Part shown: piece after piece, positions 47,973-58,944 of the stretch | How the letters are laid out: each line of letters starts with the position of its first letter | Numbering within the stretch: the first letter of the stretch is position 1 | NCBI GenBank assembly: GCA_002077065.1 | Contig: NAJO01000013.1 | Location: 248,001-312,000 of the forward strand | Length of the DNA stretch: 64,000 nucleotides | Reading direction: 5' to 3' | DNA from: Cryoendolithus antarcticus | Lineage: Eukaryota > Ascomycota > Dothideomycetes > Cladosporiales > Cladosporiaceae | Translations under genes and position numbers: made by a program | Notes under the pieces: model-generated | The model's database searches: none | Seen by the model: the letters and a program-made list of their open reading frames with translations, nothing else | Told to the model about the DNA's origin: nothing

Positions 47973-48511
47973 GGCAATGTCGAAGCACTAGGTAATGAGA
48001 CTAGCACAACGAGCACCTAGCAGTTGTTAGTCGATGATCAAGGGCTGAACATACTACAGCGTACTTACCTATAGAGGAGAGCAGAGGCGAAGTCTGTCTA
48101 GAAGATGCGATTGAGTGATGACGAAGGCTTGTACAGTCAGCAATCTGGAGGCTGAATAAAGACTAGTCCCGGTTCGTCCCGGTTCGTGGCGTGCCGAACC
48201 GCTTCGGGCCACCCACACCCTGTCATTCACTTGATCGCGCCTTCTTCCTTGTGGTAGACTGTATGTGAGGCTACATAGACATGGGCATGCCTATGTAGAA
48301 AAAGTCGAGACCAGAAAAGCGTCAATTCCAAACAATCATCGATTATGAATGATAAAGCATATTGATGCTTCTGTGTGGGTACGTGCCGTTCTGCTTGATG
48401 CAGTAGTGGCACCAAGGCGCAGCATCTAGTGCGGTCTCCCAGCATGCATACTGGCGGGAGCAGTGCTCAGCCACTGAGAACAGTATCGACCTTGTGTCGC
48501 GTCGCTAGGAC
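47973..48511. promoter_or_regulatory. Divergent promoter region with inverted repeats
   Basis: This 539-nt region separates the divergent Ufd1-like (-) and CorA-like (+) genes. It contains a tandem repeat of GTCCCGGTTC (48167-48186) leading into a GGTTCG/CGAACC inverted repeat (48181-48200), and a 28-bp imperfect palindrome (48271-48298). No gene was found. Confidence 0.55.
48271..48298. repeat. 28-bp imperfect palindrome
   Basis: CTACATAG (48271-48278) and CTATGTAG (48291-48298) are exact reverse complements. CATG blocks pair inside them, leaving one mismatch and a GG centre. It sits about 215 nt upstream of the CorA-like ATG and could be a dimeric regulator site or hairpin. Confidence 0.6.
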
Positions 48512-50322
48512 ATGAAGCTTCCTCCCAATGGCTCGTCCATGCCGTACGATCTCGAGCATTCCTCTGTCATGGACCATCTCCGCACCCGAGCTCTTACGCT
48601 GGCCGAGCGAGAGAAGCGGTTTCAGACTCAGCCATCAGAGCTACACCAGATAACAGTTTCTGAGGTGAGTCCGCCTGTCGACGTAGGCACGGAGCAGCGA
48701 ATGCTAATGCGAGTCTTGAAAGGACGGGACAGCGTCTCATGAGCAAGTCGGTGTGGATTTGAGTCGACTGCCTGAACTACACATACCCACAATCTCACCA
48801 CCAACCGACCAGCAGATACCGGACAGCAATGAGATATCGAGCAGATTAAGATGTGTCTTCCAGCGCAAACGGCCGGCGCACATCAGAGGTCGTGCAGATT
48901 GTCTGCCCTTCCAGGGTGTGCGCGAGACAGAGCACCTCTTCGATAGTCTCAAGTTACCGTCTACATACTTCCAGATCTCCGACGGCTTAGCTGGTTCAGC
49001 ACAAGCGCAGATTCACTACAGCAGCTCAGCAGTACCCTCAAGCTTCGATCTCATCACTCATTGCGTCAGTAAGCAAGGCGATTGGGCTATCGCGCTGTCT
49101 CACTCAGCAGTGACACACGAAACGACTGCCTTCTGGAGCGTAGACAGTCGCTTCGACGCCGATGAGCTTGTCGAGGACCTGGCTGCGTTCAAGCATTGCG
49201 CGGCACATCCGCTAATGGTACCGTGTATCATGTTCGCTGCCAATCTGCGGATGAGTGAAAAGCGCAGGCAGTCTATTAAGGAAAGACTGCATAGGCTTGA
49301 GCACAGCATCAGTAAACTTGCACGAGTTGATGCGCTGTCGGACGCCAATGACTTCACTCGCACTCGAGAGGACGCAGGTTCGCAACGGCTGGAGACGCTC
49401 TACGAGGTCCTGCACAGTTGCCGTAAAGACCAAGCTAGTCGAGAGGGACGCTACGGATTCTGGCGAGAGTGCAGCGCAGCTTTGGACGAAGGCTTGAAGT
49501 ACGTTGACCTACTTATGCTACATGATCACACGCTCCCTTTGCGAAACGCACACGATGAGTTGCTGCAGTGGAAGAACGTTGCATACCACAAGTTCGAGAG
49601 CTTGATGGCAAGAGATAAGGATCACGTCAACCGAGTCAACACCGTTTCCGACCTGGTACGTGGCTCCTGCAGCGCGTTGCACGGTGGAGTCATGCTCACA
49701 AATTCTCAGCTTTCAAGTCTTGTTCAGCAGCGCGATATGCGGCTGCAAGCAAGCATTGCACGAGCATCGCAGAGAGATAGCGAGGAAATGAGGTTTATTG
49801 CGGTACTGGGCTCCATATTCCTGCCCGCCTCGCTCATCGCTGTAAGTCGCCTCCGATCCCTGTACTCAACATCCCCAACTCTGCAGCACTTCCAGTAAAG
49901 TCGTCGCAAGGAGTTCAGCATACAATGCTGGCGTAAGACGTATGAGACTTCCTCACACATCGCTACCCAGCTTGCCTCTCACCAGATAGACAGTCCTCGT
50001 GTTGCTGCCACCGCTGGCCTTGTAGAAGCGCACTCAATGACCCAGACAGCACGAAAGGCAGGAATTAGCTCAGCACTGCTAACAATACGGGCAGACGATA
50101 CTGAATATTCCACAGTTCCAATTCGCATCTGGCCCTGTTCTGTTCGGCGCGTACCTAGCCATCACCGCGCCGCTCATAGTCGTGGTCATGGTCCTCTGCT
50201 TCTTCCGCACCCGTGTCTACCGCTTGCTGTCGCGGCGCCGAAGACGACTGAACACCTCGACCGCAGTCGACGGAAGCTCGGTCAATAAGCCGGTTCAAGG
50301 AAGCGAAAGTCGCGCAGATTAA
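48512..50322 (+). CDS. CorA-like (Mg2+ transporter-type) membrane protein, 3' exons uncertain
   Basis: Exon 1 is 48512-48664, intron gtgagt..gaaag is 48665-48722 (58 nt), and exon 2 is 48723-49841 (phase 0). The product has a long soluble region, a helical part (RQSIKERLHRLEHSISKLAR, LHGGVMLTNSQLSSLVQQRD), and then MRFIAVLGSIFLPASLIA. That is the typical fungal CorA-like stretch just before the first membrane helix. A GTAAGT at 49842 opens the next intron. The last exon is probably 50116-50322: it starts in phase 0 after TTCCACAG and encodes a second membrane helix (GAYLAITAPLIVVVMVLCFF), a basic tail (RLLSRRRRRLNT) and TAA. Whether a small middle exon lies between 49842 and 50115 could not be resolved. 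The canonical GMN motif was not found. Confidence 0.62.
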
Positions 50323-50916
50323 ATCTGATGAGGATACGAGAAGCTAAGCAGGCCTGCTTTGATTTCAATGGCACGGCTTGCCAAATGCAAGACACTAGCG
50401 ACTCAGTGCACCGGATCTCGAGTTACTACCATTGCTTGGCACACTCCACTGATGCATCGCGTCTCACGTTTGCGCGCCACAATTCCGCTTTATTACAGGC
50501 GTACTGCACACTAGGTGCGGCTGAGCAAGGGCTGCTACAAGCTGAGCTGCTTACATGAACATGCACGAAGCGATGCGTGGCCAGAGCAGAGTGTTACCAA
50601 GTCAGCGAGATCTTGATAATGTCGCCATGGTAAGCTACGCCCCACAGCGTCAAACGTAACGCCTACTCCACTTGACTGACAATGCACAGATTGAATGAAA
50701 TTCGTCGAACTGAGTTCGTGTATGCTCTAGATTATCGTATGGTCCTCAGAGTGCTGGACACTGCATGTCCAAGCTTGCTACAGCTCACATTCCACAGAAC
50801 GCGCTCATGTCTTTCCGTATCTGCTCCCCGGCTCGGTGGCGCAAGACGCCTGAACGAGGCTCTTTTGCTGGCATGAGACCGTATTCCACATCTGCCACTT
50901 CATTACGGCCGTTCAC
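50323..50916 (+). other. Unresolved region 5' of transcription-factor-like gene
   Basis: The frame used by the next gene continues upstream as coding-like sequence (HVFPYLLPGSVAQDA, then TGA at 50851-50853, then TRLFCWHETVFHICHFIT). Possible earlier exons end around 50632 (GTAAGC) and 50692 (GCACAG). I could not build a continuous 5' end, and no Zn2Cys6 cluster was seen. Confidence 0.4.
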
Positions 50917-52037
50917 ATGGATCTCATTGATCGCAAGGTCACGCGATCATCGAGTCCTAAGACTTTGATACGCCTCGGACAGGCGCTGCGAGGACTTACA
51001 GCTGAACTGCACAACGATTCGGCAGACTTATCTCTGGTTCTCTTCACTGTCGGGCTACTAGCTTGCCATGACCTGGACGAACAGAGAATGGCGGCCATGT
51101 ATTCTACGCAGCCTCTGCAGCTCGTCCCGCTCGTCCAATCGCCGCAGAATCTACAAGTCTTTCTCCAGCTGGGCTACAACCCTGCACATGCACAGGCAAA
51201 GCATAGGCTTATTCAACAACTGGGCTGTCTCGATAAGCTGAGCATTCCAGGGCCAGGTGCTGTAGCAGCATAGTGTGGGCAATCATTACGAGACTCCTCG
51301 CCGTTCACTGACCGTGGCGTAGCCTCGAGATGTGCAATGCCTCTAAGCTGTACCAATGTCCACGTTACGACAACTTCTGGCATACCGAGCGATTCGTAGA
51401 TATCATGAGAGGTACTTCAGAAGTGGAAGAACCACATCCCACTCCTGTAGCCGCCGGACGAGGCTTCTTCCTTTATGCGCAACCGGGACTTACGGCACCC
51501 ATGCTGTCCATCCTGATTCAATTCTCTGCCGTCAATGAGCGGCTCAAGCACGAGAGTGTGACTGAGACGGGCACCGTACTGGACTCGACACAGCGCGTGC
51601 TGCGTCTCCGCAACAAGCTGCAATACCAGCTTCTGTCTCTGCCGACTTGGGACGATCTTGACTCAGAGAAGCAGAAAGCTTCAACCCGTCATGTCTACGA
51701 CTGTGTTCGTCTGGCAGCAGTCATCTACTCCAACGCTGTTCTACTTGCGCTGCCACATCATACGGGATGGCATACATCACTTGCGCTTCGACTCAGAGAT
51801 CTTATTGACATAGATGACTGGCGAGATGACCCATCAACGCATCCTGTACTACTCTGGATCTTGACCGTCGGCGGCGATCGCTCCGAGGACAGGACGTTCT
51901 ATGAAGATCACTTGTCCGAGCTGCTGCGAATCATGGACAGCCCATCTTGGAAGGCTGTGGAACGTACACTGGAAGGCTTTCTTTGGTCTCGAGAAGCTTG
52001 TAAGCATGGTGCAGCGATGCTATGGCAGAGTCTGTGA
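50917..52037 (+). CDS. Fungal transcription-factor-domain-like protein, 5' end unresolved or broken
   Basis: Exons are 50917-51272 and 51323-52037 (50-nt intron gtgtgg..cgtag, branch CACTGAC), giving 356 aa from the internal Met. The helical, Leu-rich sequence resembles the C-terminal half of DUF3468/Fungal_trans_2-type regulators, including VYDCVRLAAVIYSNAVLL, and ends with a segment (SREACKHGAAMLWQSL) of the kind seen in them. This is judged by eye, not by alignment. No Zn2Cys6 DNA-binding motif lies in the region, and an in-frame TGA sits 22 codons upstream between stretches that look coding. It may be a DNA-binding-domain-less member, a pseudogene, or a mis-resolved gene with an exon I missed. 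Confidence 0.45.
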
Positions 52038-52384
52038 TGTGGCGGCAAGTGCGTGCAACGGACTGGTCACCCTCTGAGAGATGCGCATGAGGTCTACGGA
52101 GGATACCTACAAAGATGTCTCTTCGACATGACCGCTGCTCGCGCCGCAATGCGAGCTACAAGTCATCCTTCGCTGATCGCCGTCCTCTCGCAACCGCAAA
52201 CAAGCTCCATATTCGTTTGCGCACGGGGGGTCTTTATGCTATGCAAATGCAGACCTAGTTCAAATCAGCAACTGGAATGCAGCGAGGAATCTTTACACAC
52301 CCACAGAACTTGCTACATTCGTCGAGGCATGTCAGCTAGAGCCATTCATCTCTACAGATGGTCGTTGCCGGGCTCGCACATCGC
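52038..52384. other. Intergenic region, convergent 3' ends
   Basis: This 347-nt region lies between the 3' ends of the transcription-factor-like gene and caleosin. A 211-codon plus-strand frame at 52053-52688 overlaps the caleosin C-terminal exon antisense and looks non-coding. Confidence 0.4.
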
Positions 52385-53265
52385 TCAGAGCATGTTCAGC
52401 TTCTTGTGGCCTCGTCTGCTTGCCTCGTATTCCTGTTCTTTCTGCTCAAAGATGCTGCCATCGAAGACGCGCCTCACGTCATCCTTCCGCAGGAGACCAT
52501 CACCCGGCCAGATGAGGAGGTATACAGCGAGCCCTGTCATCAGAGTGTTAGTCGCCGTACCAAGAACAAAGTCAAGATTGACTCACACTCAAAAGCTGCA
52601 GCCAGTGATCCAAACACGTCGCCGAGCAGGCGCTGCCCACTCAGCGCACGTATCAGATCTGAGGCATCGAGTCCACCCTCGGCTCTAAGATCATACTTGG
52701 CGAACAGATCTTCGAAAGCCTGCGGACGGTAGCGGCCTTCGTTGTCGTAAGTAGTCGAGTCCGAGCCGTGCTTGGCCTTGTGGATATTGTCGATACGGAT
52801 GCCAAAGAATGGATCAGGTAGCCAACCGCGCTGTGTGGGATAGCTGAGACCGCCGTGAATGACAGCGACGACGATCAATGATAAGAGAATGCTCCAGCCC
52901 CATTTGCGGACCGCAGTGTATGTGTCGCGAAGTGAGATGATGCCGTCTTGATCCTGGTCGAAGTAAAGGCAGTGCTGCTGTAACGTTGTCTTGTCGGTGT
53001 GATTTGCAGCCCAGAACTCTTGTGTGGTCCCGTCGGGTGCCTCATTCGAGACAGCGAGGTTTGCACGCACTGTGCCTGGGTCTTGTAGCGGGTCGCCTGG
53101 CTTCGGAACGTATGGGAGACGCTCGACCGTGACAGGCACTTTGCTGACACAGACACTGTACGGCTTATTGAGTGGATAGTGATCGATGCCCTTGTCGCCT
53201 AGCATGACTGACATGGATCGATGGATGGAGTCCTTGCGAAGATCATCGCTGCTGGACTTGGCCAT
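52385..53265 (-). CDS. Caleosin / peroxygenase family protein
   Basis: Caleosins are lipid-droplet or ER-associated, calcium-binding haem peroxygenases that act on unsaturated fatty-acid hydroperoxides. Exons are 53265-52587 and 52533-52385, giving 275 aa. One EF-hand is plain (YFDQDQDGIISLRDTY) and is preceded by the conserved His-Cys pair (LQQHCLYF) linked to haem binding. A hydrophobic stretch follows (WGWSILLSLIVVAVIHGGL), then the family block PTQRGWLPDPFFGIRIDNI HKAKHGSDS. The 53-nt phase-1 intron (gtgagt..gacag) joins AAFE to WLAVYLLIWPGDGLLRKDDV, and the C-terminus has the usual RRVFDGSIFEQ. Confidence 0.93.
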
Positions 53266-53913
53266 GATGCGCGTCGTGTTCGTAATGGCCTTGTTCGCGG
53301 CTCAACGATATTTCTCTGGATTCTTCCCAGTGGTTCTCGCAGAAAACAATGGAGTGGTGAGAGGGAAAAGAGAAGAAAATAGAGCAGAGCGAGGGAAGGT
53401 GGCGAGGGCACGTATACTCAGCACGAGGCAGGGGCAAGCGAGATGCACTCTCATGCTCGATAGCAGTTACAACATTGTCAAATTTCCGAACTCGTGTAGA
53501 GGCTCGCGCTGGTGCGCCCACAATCGAGTGACAACGTGTGGTTGTTGGCCCTACCTACGGTGAATTGACCACATCCTGAGAATTCCGCGATGTCCGTACA
53601 GACCGAAAGGGCCTCTGTCCGCCTGCCAAGCCATGCGTCATGAGGCTGACATGATATGGTGAATGTAAACGCGCTAGATAGTGAGCATTTCGATCTAGCT
53701 CTTCCAATCAGTGTGGCACAGCGCGCGTACTCGCCAAACAGCTTCAGCATCTCTATCGCGCTACTCTCGCCTGGGTCGAGGCACCTTCTAATATTTGCCA
53801 CGCCCCTCTGCTACCTTCATTCACCTGATCAGGACAAAGAGCAGCTGAGAAACACCACCAATTGATCCAACATATTGAACGGCCGCCTCCTTTCTCACCT
53901 CACAACATCAATC
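53266..53913. promoter_or_regulatory. Divergent promoter region of caleosin and Ubc6 genes
   Basis: This 648-nt region separates divergent starts and must contain both promoters and 5' UTRs. No gene or distinctive motif was recognised. Confidence 0.45.
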
Positions 53914-54777
53914 ATGGCCACCCCCGCAGCCCAGAAACGCCTCACCCGCGAATACGCCTCCCTCTCAACCTCTCCCCTCCCCTACATAACCGCCCACCCC
54001 AGCGAATCCAACATCCTCGAATGGCACTACATCCTCACCGGCCCGCCGTCCTCCCCGTACGAGAACGGCCAATACTGGGGCACCCTGGTCTTCCCGCCAG
54101 ACTACCCCTTCGCGCCCCCCGCAATCCGCATGCACACGCCCTCCGGCCGCTTCCACTGCAGTGAGCGTCTCTGCCTAAGTATCTCCGACTTCCACCCGAA
54201 GAGCTTCAATCCGAGCTGGGGCGTTGGGCAGATATTACTGGGGATCTTGTCGTTCATGACGAGCGAGGAGATGACGACGGGGAGTGTGAAGGCTAGCGAG
54301 GCGGAAAGGAAGACTTTTGCAAGTAGGACGAGGTGGTGGAATAGCACGGGGAATGGGACTACGACGCGGACGTTAGCAAGTGGAGGGCCGGTGGCAGAGA
54401 AGGAGAAGAATGGGAGTAATAATCGGGGTTTTGGGGCTATCAAGGCGGGGGATGGAGGGAAGAGGTTTCGGGAGCAGTGGCCGGAGGTTGATCAGGAGAA
54501 CTGGAAGTGGATGGAGACGCAGAGGGTGGATCCTAAGACGGGGAGGACGATGGCTGTGCCTGTCGTGGCGCCGAGCTGTTCGCCGGATGCGAGTGCGCTG
54601 CGGAGGAGGGCTAGCGGGAGTGCTGCCGGATTGAATGCGGTGGCAGAAGGTGGGAGGGAAATCGTCGGTGCTGGGCAAGGCTGGCTGAGTAAGAACAAGT
54701 GGTACATCGCGGCAGGGTTGCTATTCGCCTATGTACTCACTGCAAGAGTGCTTGGCGACCAGCAGGTGTCGAGATGA
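53914..54777 (+). CDS. UBC6: Ubiquitin-conjugating enzyme E2 Ubc6 (ER-anchored)
   Basis: Ubc6 is the tail-anchored E2 of ER-associated degradation, working with the Doa10 ligase. The single exon gives 287 aa. The UBC fold occupies residues 1-150 with TGPPSSPYENGQYWG, FPPDYPFAPPAIRM and active-site Cys87 in RLCLSISDFHP, the Ubc6-type context. A Gly/Asn/Thr-rich linker follows, then a C-terminal membrane anchor (KWYIAAGLLFAYVLTA) close to the stop. ATG 53914 was chosen over the frame's earlier Met at 53875 because MATPAAQKRLTREY is the normal family start. Confidence 0.95.
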   Translation: MATPAAQKRLTREYASLSTSPLPYITAHPSESNILEWHYILTGPPSSPYENGQYWGTLVFPPDYPFAPPAIRMHTPSGRFHCSERLCLSISDFHPKSFNPSWGVGQILLGILSFMTSEEMTTGSVKASEAERKTFASRTRWWNSTGNGTTTRTLASGGPVAEKEKNGSNNRGFGAIKAGDGGKRFREQWPEVDQENWKWMETQRVDPKTGRTMAVPVVAPSCSPDASALRRRASGSAAGLNAVAEGGREIVGAGQGWLSKNKWYIAAGLLFAYVLTARVLGDQQVSR

Positions 54778-55107
54778 GGCAGAGCATTGTGCTGGGTTAG
54801 CGTGGTGTTCCGGACATGATACACTCTCTCTAGGTAGCATAGCCGGGGAGAGACGGTATAGAGCTCACTACTTCAGCTTCACAGAGTTGCAAACTTGACA
54901 CGTGACAGATTTGTTGAGTGATTGCAGTGTGGTTGACTTTGCTATATGGCGCGACTAGAACGCACTGCAGAGACCAGGCGATATCGCCGTTCCCTTCGAT
55001 AGTGTCACATCCAGCATTCGTCGAACCAGCACCGAGGTGGTAAGCTCAACTTGGGACATCCAGGGGATGCCAAATGATGAAGCAGTATCAAGACTAAGGG
55101 GAGTTGC
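54778..55107. other. Intergenic region, convergent 3' ends
   Basis: This 330-nt gap lies between the 3' ends of UBC6 and RPS14. I see nothing distinctive in it. Confidence 0.45.
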
Positions 55108-55752
<645 letters not shown>

Positions 55753-56090
55753 ATTGGACGATGTCTAGGGTGATCCGGGTGGTGGAGGTGATCGTCTGGG
55801 TGGAAATCAAGGTGAGGTCAAATGGGCCACACAAAATCGAAGTGCGGCAACGAAAGTTCCCGCTCGCCAAGGCTAGACTTCCAGCCTTGGCACGCGAGAG
55901 AACGTCTTCGCCGACTTCATTTCCTTTCTCTGCAACTTCCTCCTCAACATTATCTGCACCCTTCGCTCAAGACTGTTATACCGGACATCGGCTTCGCGTT
56001 CTAGCATATCGTGAGTGAATGCTTGCGAATATTGCCGCAAGAGTCTTCATCCCTCGAAACGTATGCTCGAGAAGACGCACTTTCGGCACG
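55753..56090. promoter_or_regulatory. Divergent promoter region of RPS14 and TYR1
   Basis: This 338-nt region lies between divergent starts. It includes C/T-rich tracts on the RPS14 side. No specific site was assigned. Confidence 0.45.
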
Positions 56091-57817
56091 ATGGGGGACG
56101 CGGTGGTCGGCATCATTGGGATGGGTGACATGGGAAAGATGTACGCTCGTCGTATCAGCGATGCCGGCTGGAGGTAGGTACTGACTGCGGCTGCTACTCC
56201 ACCCTGCTACTTGCTACCAATGGTACGTTAGCTCACCTTTTCCCCTGTTCCCCCTTCACTGCAATGATGACTTGAGTGCATTTGGCTCGAGTGTGGCTAT
56301 TGGGCACCACTCAGCGTCGTAATGGCGTTGCTTGACCTGGTAGTCGCCACTGATGTAACATCTCAGCTACCTAATATTTATTTGTCTGAAAGCAAGATCA
56401 ACTCATCACTTCGTCACACAAATGTACAATGTGGACCCTCACTGACTGGCATCTCAGATGATCATTCGCATCCGCTCACTCCTCGTGCAGAGTTCATGCA
56501 TGTGATGTCCCCGAAAAGTACGATGTACTTACTGCAGAGTTCGCAAATTGGGTACGCAAGTCAAGTACATAGTCATACGTAGAGCGTCGGCTGAGAGCAT
56601 CTCAGGAAAATGTCAATATCATGCCCGATGGCTTTCACGTGTCTCGCTCGAGTGACTGGATCATGTACAGCGTCGAAGCGAAGAACATTGACGCCATAGT
56701 CGCCAGGTATGGCCCAGCCACCAAGCAGGGGGCTGTTGTTGGTGGCCAGACCTCTACCAAAGCACCTGAGATTGCTGCATTCGACAAATATCTACCACCG
56801 GATGTTCAAATCGTGAGCTGCCACTCGTTGCATGGCCCCGGTGTCGATCCGAAGGGTCAGCCACTGGTCATCATACCCCATCGCGTCACCTCGCATGCAG
56901 CTGTCCAACTTGTCGAGGATGTGCTGTCATCGTTTCAGTCCAAGTATGTTACACTCAGCGCTGCTGAGCACGACCGCATCACCGCCGACACGCAAGCTGT
57001 CACCCACGCTGCCTTCCTGAGCATGGGCAATGCGTGGCAAGCCCAGAAGCAGTTTCCCTGGGAGGTCCCACGCTACCTCGGCGGCATCGAAAACGTAAAG
57101 ATCAACCTTACGCTCCGGATCTACAGCAACAAGTGGCACGTGTACGCCGGTCTTGCAATCCTCAATCCCAGTGCGAGGGAGCAGATTGAGCAGTATGCTA
57201 CGTCGGCAACGGAGTTGTACGGGCTTATGCTTGGTGGACATCGCCAGGAGCTGACTGAGCGCGTGCATGCCGCCGGCGCAGCCGTGTTTGGCGGACTGAA
57301 GGATGAGGATGAATTACTGCTACAAGATGAGCTGCTTGACCAATTCAGCCTAGGCGAGAGACCGAAGGAGAGAGTAAAGAACAATCACTTGTCTCTACTC
57401 GCGATGGTGGACTGCTGGTGGAAGCTGGGTATCGTGCCTTACGATCACATGATCTGCTCAACGCCCGTAGGCGGCAAAACCATCTCGTGATCTTGATACC
57501 TTACTAACTGACCGTTGCAGCTCTTCCGCCTTTGGCTCGGCATCACAGAGTACCTCTTTCGCAATCCAGCGCTTCTGGCAGAGTGTATCGACACTGGCAT
57601 CGAAGACAACACGTTCCGACAAGAGGACATGGAGTTTACAATCGCGGCACGCATTTGGAGCCTGTTGGTCAATCAAGGCAACATGGAGGGCTATCGCGAG
57701 CACTTCGAGCGAATACAGAAGTTCTTCCAACCACGATTCGCAGACGCCAGCCGAGTGGGGAACGAGATGATACGGACGATTGAGGAGAACCTGCAGGCAA
57801 GGAAGCGGAAGGCATGA
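56091..57817 (+). CDS. TYR1: Prephenate dehydrogenase (NADP+), tyrosine biosynthesis
   Basis: Tyr1 oxidatively decarboxylates prephenate to 4-hydroxyphenylpyruvate. Exons are 56091-56173, 56491-56551, 56606-57466 and 57521-57817, giving 433 aa (yeast Tyr1 is 452). The dinucleotide motif is GIIGMGDMGKMYARRISDAG. Splicing then yields CDVPEKYDVLTAEFANW and ENVNIMPDGFHVSRSSDWI. GAVVGGQTSTKAPEI and SCHSLHGPGVDPKGQPLV (catalytic His region) follow. The C-terminal dimerisation part is LFRLWLGITEYLFRNPAL. Introns 2 and 3 are 54 nt each; intron 1 is 317 nt, long for this genome. Intron 3 (gtaggc..ttgcag, branch CTAACTGAC) removes an in-frame TGA. Confidence 0.95.
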
Positions 57818-58944
57818 ATGAAAGACTGCACGGTAAGTATCACACGGGTGACAAGCAAGCAGAACGCTAAGCATTTCACTACGAGCGACGATGCTGTTGT
57901 TTGCCGCACCGCAACTGTACGTGCTTACCTAGGTTTTCGACGAGAGTGTAATCTTATCGAGGATCTCTCGTAGGTCGTATCAACACCCCTTCGTTGACGC
58001 AGCGTGGTCCATATTAGCGCTGTCGACTGCGCCGCACTCTCGGGTGGTATGCTTCCTCTGTCATCCACATGCGTATGCAAGATACACAGCGACTCAGTTC
58101 GACGTAGCAAGATGGCAAATCGTCACTTCCAAACCGTATGTCGGCCGCCATATGGCTAGCGTGGAGGCCGACCATCACCACAATACTACACACATTCTCA
58201 AATCAAATCCCAATGGCACCTTCGAATCGTTCTGCGCCGGAGGTGGTGGTCACCACTGGCCGATGAGCATCCTGCAGAGCTCTCACTCTGTTGCGGGATA
58301 CCTTCCAGTCTCTGTCGCCGGGCGACTGGTTATGAGCACTGTACGCCGGGATTGACCTCTTTAAACGCATGGGATGTAATGGCGAGAGCCCCAGCAGAAG
58401 GTCAGATCTCCGCAACGCCAGTGACTACTCTTGAAGCAGTGTTTGTGAAATGGAGAAAATATGTCGTGACATTCACACCTCATTTTCAGTGTTCAGGCGA
58501 TCTTAGAAAACGATGCTTCTTCCTGCGACATGAGCCAGGCCTACGAAGATTCGGCTCCTAATGCGATGTATGTAGTGCGACTACTACATCCACGCGAGAC
58601 TGTGCTAATGTTGCGATGACAGCTAGAGTATAGATTATACCGTCACGTTACCCGTGAGACACTGTACCATGGCTGAGGTAAGTATGCACGATCTGTTCAT
58701 GCTGGCTTATTACACGCGAAAACCCGGGGAAGCGAAATGAGGCGACTACATTCTGGATCTGTGTCCCTGCCCAGGCAATCAATGATTCGAGATTAGGCAC
58801 GACTGGACATGGTCGCTTCCCTGCATCGCATTCTTTGGCCCCCATTACACTAGGGCACAGTCCACCAGTCCGACATCCTCGAAGAGTCGACTTCGTAGTG
58901 CTCTAACAAGGGCCGCGCCTTGTCGCGAACTTTTCCGAACGGCC
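57818..58944. other. Long region without a supported gene
   Basis: In this 1.13-kb stretch between TYR1 and the kelch gene I find only short open frames with no family resemblance and no splice logic linking them. It could be decayed coding sequence, but no parent gene is recognisable. Confidence 0.4.

Noticed and set aside
48160..48215. Possible tRNA because of GGTTCG repeats
   Set aside because: No acceptor, D-arm or anticodon stem could be folded around them; they form a local tandem/inverted repeat instead.
52053..52688. Plus-strand 211-codon frame
   Set aside because: It is antisense to the caleosin 3' exons and has low-complexity Arg/Ser-rich composition.
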